Source of the DNA: Hephaestia sp. MAHUQ-44
GTDB taxonomy: Bacteria; Pseudomonadota; Alphaproteobacteria; Sphingomonadales; Sphingomonadaceae
NCBI RefSeq assembly: GCF_023806085.1
Contig: NZ_JAMSLX010000010.1
Location: forward strand, 1-64,000
Length of the DNA stretch: 64,000 nt
Reading direction: 5' to 3'
Shown here piece after piece: positions 59,566 through 64,000 of this stretch (its first letter is position 1; every line of letters starts with the position of its first letter). The position numbers and the translations under genes are program-made. A model generated the notes under the pieces. That model was not told the DNA's origin and ran no database searches. It saw only the letters and a list, made by a program, of their open reading frames with translations.

Positions 59566-61205
59566 CGGCACTCCGATGCCTGCGCCGGCAATGGCGGCGA
59601 CGCCACCCCGACATTCCAGTTCCACGCGACGTCGCCCGCTGCCCGGCGGCGGCACACGACCTGTTCGTGAAGCTCGTAATGCCCCGGCAACAGCGCGGTC
59701 GCGAACTGCGGTGCCGCGGCAAAATACATATAGGCTTTCCCGTGCGCGAAAGTCGTCCAGTCGGGCTGGCCCGCGGCCTTGGGCGTGGCCGAGCGCGCGA
59801 ACGACGCCCAATAGCCGCGCATCGCCTTGGAAAGCTTCAGATCGGCTGAATAATTCGGCACTTTCGGCCAGCGCGGCGGCGTGCGATCGGCGGTGCCGAA
59901 CACATAAGGAAGCTCGCTGGCGTGGAAGGCGTGCAGCCCGAGTTCGACCGCCGCAGGATAGCCGTGATCGAACAGATAGAGATACGCCGGTACACCCAGC
60001 GCGGCCTGCTTGCGGACAAGACGTTCGGCGGTCCAGCCGTACATCGCGTCGCGCGTGGCCGCGAGCATGCTCTCGTCGAGCGTGTCGGCCGGGTAGAATT
60101 TGAGGAAGGCGTCCGCCAGTTCGCCATAGCCGGCGCGCGCCTTGGTCTCATAGTCCGCCGCGTTGCCCGGTTGGGGTGGCAGCAGAAAACGCAGCGACCG
60201 GATTTCGCCGCTGTTGAACCCGGCGATCAACGGCACCGGCGCCTGCTCGCCGCGATCGAACGTATCGACAAGCTGGCGCGGCAGGATGCGGCCGTCGATC
60301 GTCCCCCACGGCAGATAACCGGTTTTGGGCGCCTCGTTGACGAGCTTTTCGGCATCGATCGCGCGCAACGCCGCGACATCCGGCGCGCCGAGCTTTTGTG
60401 CCAGCGCCGCACCAGCCGCCTCGGCGGACTCCACCCCGAAGCGCGTCTCGCGAAGTTCGGGTGTGGTAATCATATACGCGCTCTGGGCGATCGCCTTGGC
60501 GAACAGCCCGCGCGCCGCGGGCGATGCCATCAGGTACATGACGCTGAGCGCGCCCGCGGACTCGCCCGCGATCGTGACGTTGGCGGGATCGCCCCCGAAC
60601 GCGCCGATATTGGCCCGAACCCATTTGAGCGCTTCGATCTGGTCGAGCAGCCCGTAATTGCCCGATACATGATTGAGCGATTCGGCGCTCAGCCCGGGAT
60701 GCGCGAGATAGCCGAGCACGCCGAGGCGGTAGTTGATCGAGACGACGATCATCCCCTCTTTGGCGAGCTTCGCGCCGTCGTACATCGCCTCGCTGCCCGA
60801 TCCGGTGACAAGCGAACCGCCGTGGATCCATACGAAGACCGGCGCGTCCTTGGCTTGCTCGGGGGCCCAGACATTGAGCGTCAGGCAATCCTCGCTCATC
60901 GCCGGATAGTCTTCGGCATAGATGCTGCCGGGCCGCGATCTCGGCTGGACGCAGGCGGGGCCGAACGCCCGCGCATCGCGCACGCCCTGCCACGCCGCCA
61001 GCGGCACGGGCGGCTTCCACCGCGCCTCACCGACCGGCGGCCTGGCATAGGGAAGCCCTTTGAACACCCGAATACCATTCCGCACCGTACCGCGTGCGGC
61101 GCCCGCCGGTGCCTCGACCACCGGCCCGCGATCGGCCGCCAGCGATGGTGTGACCGCGCCAGCGGCCATCACCAGCGCCGCGCCTGCCAGACAAGGGATC
61201 GACAT
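59562..61205 (-). CDS. type B carboxylesterase
   Basis: The product is 547 residues with a signal peptide (MSIPCLAGAALVMAAGAVTP then SLAAD). MSEDCLTLNVWAPEQAK, HGGSLVTGSG, the nucleophile elbow GESAGALSVMYL and FHASELPYVFG are intact, and the C-terminus VNWNVGVASPP-type end is complete, unlike its paralogue at 51,357. It should hydrolyse an imported ester in the periplasm. The ATG at 61205 has AGGG upstream; a GTG at 61223 overlapping the receptor stop (GTGA) is an alternative. It forms an operon receptor-esterase-ligase. Confidence 0.92.
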   Translation of the reverse strand: MSIPCLAGAALVMAAGAVTPSLAADRGPVVEAPAGAARGTVRNGIRVFKGLPYARPPVGEARWKPPVPLAAWQGVRDARAFGPACVQPRSRPGSIYAEDYPAMSEDCLTLNVWAPEQAKDAPVFVWIHGGSLVTGSGSEAMYDGAKLAKEGMIVVSINYRLGVLGYLAHPGLSAESLNHVSGNYGLLDQIEALKWVRANIGAFGGDPANVTIAGESAGALSVMYLMASPAARGLFAKAIAQSAYMITTPELRETRFGVESAEAAGAALAQKLGAPDVAALRAIDAEKLVNEAPKTGYLPWGTIDGRILPRQLVDTFDRGEQAPVPLIAGFNSGEIRSLRFLLPPQPGNAADYETKARAGYGELADAFLKFYPADTLDESMLAATRDAMYGWTAERLVRKQAALGVPAYLYLFDHGYPAAVELGLHAFHASELPYVFGTADRTPPRWPKVPNYSADLKLSKAMRGYWASFARSATPKAAGQPDWTTFAHGKAYMYFAAAPQFATALLPGHYELHEQVVCRRRAAGDVAWNWNVGVASPPLPAQASECR

Positions 61206-61219
61206 CGTCACCCTGTCGA

Positions 61220-63508
61220 TCACAGATTATACCCAAGCCGGATCCCGACCGTGCGCGGCCTGAGCGTACCGTACCGGCTGGCGAGAAACGCCTCGGGATG
61301 GACATAGGTCACCGAATGATCGTCGAACAGGTTCTCGACATAGACGGTGGCCGAAAGCTTGCCGCGCGTCACGCCGGCGTTGAGCGTCACATTGTTATAG
61401 GTATCGGTGTAATCATAGGTCGGGTTGATCACGCCGGGCTTGCCGGCGACATACGGAAATAGGCCGGGGAACGACCCGACATGCGCCACATTGGCGGCAA
61501 CCCATCCCTGCGTCCCGTTGCCGAGGCTGTGCGCGTAGCGGATATAGGCCGACCCTTGCAGATGTGGCGAGGCCAGCCGCGTGCGCAGCGTCGCCCCCGA
61601 AATCGCCGCCTCGATCGGCGTCAGCTTGGTGACCTTGGCATCGTTGATCGACCCATTGACCCCGATCGTCAGCCCGTTGGCCGGCACCGCGGTGATCTCG
61701 AACTCGAAACCACGGCTGCGTGCGCCGCCGATATTGGTCGCGAACTGGATCGAATCCGATACCCGATTGGCCTGAACCTGAATGTCGCTCCAATCGATCA
61801 GATAGGCAGCAAGATTGGCGGTCAGCTTACCTCGCAGCCAGCTCCCCTTGAGCCCCACCTCGTAATTGATGATCTTGTCCGAATTCGCACCATAAGGGAT
61901 GACGATATCGGTCGGATCGACGACACTGACCGCCCCGGCGCGTGCGTTGACAAGCGGCGTACGGAAACCGGTCGCGACCGTGGCGTAGGTCGTCAGCGAC
62001 GATGACGGCTTGTACGACGCGCTGATCTTGTATGACAGCTTGTTGGCCGACACCTTGTCGCCAATCGCGGCGCTGATCGGCGTGATGGTGAGCGGCCCGG
62101 TGAAGCCGGGCGTGAGTGCCGCCGCCAGATAATTGCTGTTATAGCCCCAATCCTCGGTAAAGGCCTGCGCATCGGTGCTGCCGTAGCGAAGCCCGCCGGT
62201 CAGCCAGACATCGTCGGCAAACCGGTAGGTCAGTTCGCCGAACCCGGCGAGTTCGTGCGAAATCGCGTGCGCGCCGAACAATTGGTAGGTGTCGTTCGGC
62301 AACCCCGTGAAGCCTCGCGCGGCGAGATACGCATCGGATGAGCGATAGGCATAATCGACGTCGCGGCGCTTGTAATAATAGAAGCCGCCGACCACCCAGT
62401 CGAACCGCCCGCCGGGATCGGAAACCAACCGCGCTTCCTGAACGAACAGCTTGTCATAGGCCGACGCGTCGAGCCGGAAGGGGACCGTGAACGCGAACGT
62501 ATTCGCGAGATCGACGAAGAACTTCTGGTTGAACCGCGACACCGTCGTCGAACTGGTGAGGTGCGCGCCGTTGAATTGATAATCAAGCGTGCCGTTGTAG
62601 ATCGCGATCTTTCCGGAAAAGATGTCCGGACGATCCGAATTCCGCTTCTCGCGCCCCAATTGCGGCGCCGTCAGCGATGAATCCTCGGGATAGCTATCCT
62701 CATAAGAGGCGAGAAGTTTGATCGCCAACCGGTCGGTCGGCGCCCAGAGCAAGGCGGCGCGACCGCCCCAATCCTTCAGCGTGTTCGAATTGTGAACGCC
62801 GGTGCCGATGTTGTCGAGATAGCCTTCCTCATGGCGGTAGAAACCGACCACGCGCAGCGCGAGTTGATCCTCGACCAGCGGCACATTGATCATCGCGTTA
62901 TAGCGCTGGCGGAACGAATCCGACCCCGTCAGCCCCAGATCAGCCAGCCCAGCCACGTCGAATTTGGTCAGATCGGGCTTCTTGGTGATAATCCGCATTG
63001 CGCCCGCAAGCGAGCCCGACCCGAACAGCGTACCCTGCGGCCCGCGCAGGAATTCGACACGCTCGACGTCGAACAGATTGGGATCGATGATCGTCGAATT
63101 GCCGTTCGCCGAAATCGGCAATTCGTCGATATAGATCGCGACGGTGCCCTGCAGGTTCGCGCCATAGCCGTTGGTCGCGATGCCGCGTGCGGTGAAATTG
63201 TTGAAATTGGCGGTCGGCTTGTTGATCACGACACCGGGCGTGTTCTGCGCCAGCCCTTCGTAACCGACGATACCCTTCTCGGTCAGATCGGCCTGCGAAA
63301 AGGCGGTGACGCTGAGCGGCACATCCTGGAGGCGCTCGTTGCGGCGTGTCGCGGTGACGATGATGTCGTTCGCGCTCGTCCGGGCCTCATCCTGCGCCGG
63401 GGCGTCGGAATCCGGTTCAGCCGAAGAAGATGCGGTTTGCGCCAGTGCGGTACCCGATAACAGGATGAAGGCGGCCGCCGACGCGGACACAAGAAGACTA
63501 TTCTTCAT
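61220..63508 (-). CDS. TonB-dependent outer-membrane receptor
   Basis: The product is 762 residues. The signal peptide ends GTALAQ. The plug has DIIVTATRRNERLQDVPLS, FTARGIATNGYG and EFLRGPQGTLFGSGSLAGAM. The barrel ends RLGYNL; the final residue is Leu, not Phe. It heads the receptor-esterase-ligase operon, so it probably imports the ester or ester-containing compound that the esterase cuts. A 24-bp inverted repeat lies 80 bases upstream of its start. Confidence 0.93.
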   Translation of the reverse strand: MKNSLLVSASAAAFILLSGTALAQTASSSAEPDSDAPAQDEARTSANDIIVTATRRNERLQDVPLSVTAFSQADLTEKGIVGYEGLAQNTPGVVINKPTANFNNFTARGIATNGYGANLQGTVAIYIDELPISANGNSTIIDPNLFDVERVEFLRGPQGTLFGSGSLAGAMRIITKKPDLTKFDVAGLADLGLTGSDSFRQRYNAMINVPLVEDQLALRVVGFYRHEEGYLDNIGTGVHNSNTLKDWGGRAALLWAPTDRLAIKLLASYEDSYPEDSSLTAPQLGREKRNSDRPDIFSGKIAIYNGTLDYQFNGAHLTSSTTVSRFNQKFFVDLANTFAFTVPFRLDASAYDKLFVQEARLVSDPGGRFDWVVGGFYYYKRRDVDYAYRSSDAYLAARGFTGLPNDTYQLFGAHAISHELAGFGELTYRFADDVWLTGGLRYGSTDAQAFTEDWGYNSNYLAAALTPGFTGPLTITPISAAIGDKVSANKLSYKISASYKPSSSLTTYATVATGFRTPLVNARAGAVSVVDPTDIVIPYGANSDKIINYEVGLKGSWLRGKLTANLAAYLIDWSDIQVQANRVSDSIQFATNIGGARSRGFEFEITAVPANGLTIGVNGSINDAKVTKLTPIEAAISGATLRTRLASPHLQGSAYIRYAHSLGNGTQGWVAANVAHVGSFPGLFPYVAGKPGVINPTYDYTDTYNNVTLNAGVTRGKLSATVYVENLFDDHSVTYVHPEAFLASRYGTLRPRTVGIRLGYNL

Positions 63509-63587
63509 GCAACTTTCTCCCCTCCCAAGTGCCGGTCATGATCGCCGGTATGGTGCAGTTGATGGCGCAACATTTGCCGGGAGTCAA

Positions 63588-63611
63588 TATTCACTATCGT
63601 GCGTGTGAATA
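63588..63611. promoter_or_regulatory. inverted repeat upstream of the TonB receptor
   Basis: TATTCAC and GTGAATA are separated by ten bases, a perfect dyad in an AT-rich stretch between the receptor and the beta-glucosidase gene. It could be an operator for the receptor operon. Confidence 0.45.
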
Positions 63612-63724
63612 TATAAATGTGTAGCGAACATGGGTGGAGGCCCGCCCAGCGCCGGGTTTCCTCAAGGTCGGATAGGAATCGGGTTTCGGCCGCGAGGGAT
63701 CGACGCGGTGCGCCGGCCGGTCAG

Positions 63725-64000
63725 CTACCGGGACGCGCGAACGAGCTGCGCGAAATGCTGCGCGCTCGGCTTCAGCTTGCGCACAAAGGTATCGCGATCG
63801 ACCGCGACCAGCCCGAAATGCTGGCCATAGCCTTGTGTCCATTCGAAATTGTCGAGCAGCGACCAGTAGATATAGCTTTTGACGTCGATCCCCTCGCGCT
63901 GACAGCGCCGAACTTCGGCGATGCTGGCATCGAGCCAGGCGATGCGGCGTGCGTCGTCGTCGGTGGCGATCCCGCTTTCGGTGACGAAGATCGGTTTCGT
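63725..64000 (-). CDS. GH1 family beta-glucosidase, C-terminal part (cut by window edge)
   Basis: The last 91 residues are present; the frame is open at the window end. IFVTESGIATDDD contains the nucleophile Glu in the place of the usual TENG, and YIYWSLLDNFEWTQGYGQHFGLVAVD is the conserved GH1 glucose-binding end (Glu-Trp). The enzyme hydrolyses beta-glucosides. It runs in the same direction as the receptor-esterase-ligase operon and ends 216 bases upstream of the receptor start, suggesting a link to glycosylated or esterified plant compounds. Confidence 0.9.
   Translation of the reverse strand, partial: TKPIFVTESGIATDDDARRIAWLDASIAEVRRCQREGIDVKSYIYWSLLDNFEWTQGYGQHFGLVAVDRDTFVRKLKPSAQHFAQLVRASR

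Noticed and set aside
59922..61307. Plus-strand open frame of 461 codons opposite the second carboxylesterase
   Set aside because: It is a shadow of the esterase with no conserved motif.

Overview
The window is about 64 kb of high-GC DNA from an alphaproteobacterium. Several features fit a sphingomonad (Sphingomonas, Novosphingobium, Sphingobium or Sphingopyxis type). These are TonB-dependent receptors that each head a catabolic operon, a CueR/CopAB copper block, serine carboxylesterases of the type B family, and tightly packed ATGA/GTGA gene overlaps. The genus cannot be fixed from the sequence alone. No rRNA, tRNA, CRISPR array or replication origin was seen.

Region 1 (1-8,300) handles stress and copper. 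It holds an AhpD-like protein, a tandem universal stress protein, a copper P-type ATPase translationally coupled to a CueR regulator, and a divergent operon with two small Cys/His-containing exported proteins, the multicopper oxidase CopA and the outer-membrane protein CopB. The divergent promoter carries two MerR-type elements, each with a 19-bp spacer.

Region 2 (8,400-51,070) is a large catabolic island of about fourteen transcription units, mostly in divergent pairs. It encodes two TonB receptors, three MFS transporters, two Baeyer-Villiger-type flavin monooxygenases, seven SDR dehydrogenases, four acyl-CoA dehydrogenases, two family III CoA-transferases, two crotonase-fold proteins, a MaoC hydratase, an SCPx-type thiolase beside a degenerate HMG-CoA-synthase-like/OB-fold protein, an HMG-CoA-lyase-like protein, a CoA ligase, an APH-type kinase, an aldehyde dehydrogenase, a ThDP enzyme, and a 2-oxoacid dehydrogenase E1 alpha/beta pair with a free-standing lipoyl domain. 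The only transcriptional regulator inside the island is one FadR-type GntR protein. The palindrome TTGCATGCAA, exact or with one or two changes, lies in every divergent promoter of the island and upstream of one internal operon (29,184), and was not noticed elsewhere in the window. The island therefore looks like one regulon. The enzyme set suggests complete breakdown of a methyl-branched or alicyclic oxygenated compound through ketone oxygenation, CoA activation, 4-hydroxyacyl-CoA phosphorylation/elimination and branched-chain beta-oxidation. The substrate is unknown.

A decayed IS21-type transposase fragment (about 51,100-51,469) ends the island and has fused into the 3' end of the next gene. 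Region 3 (51,357-64,000) is a second catabolic module without the palindrome. It has two carboxylesterases, a peptidase-like exported protein with lost metal ligands, an MHS-type transporter, an SDR, a TetR regulator, an AMP-dependent ligase, a TonB receptor, and the C-terminal part of a GH1 beta-glucosidase cut by the window edge.
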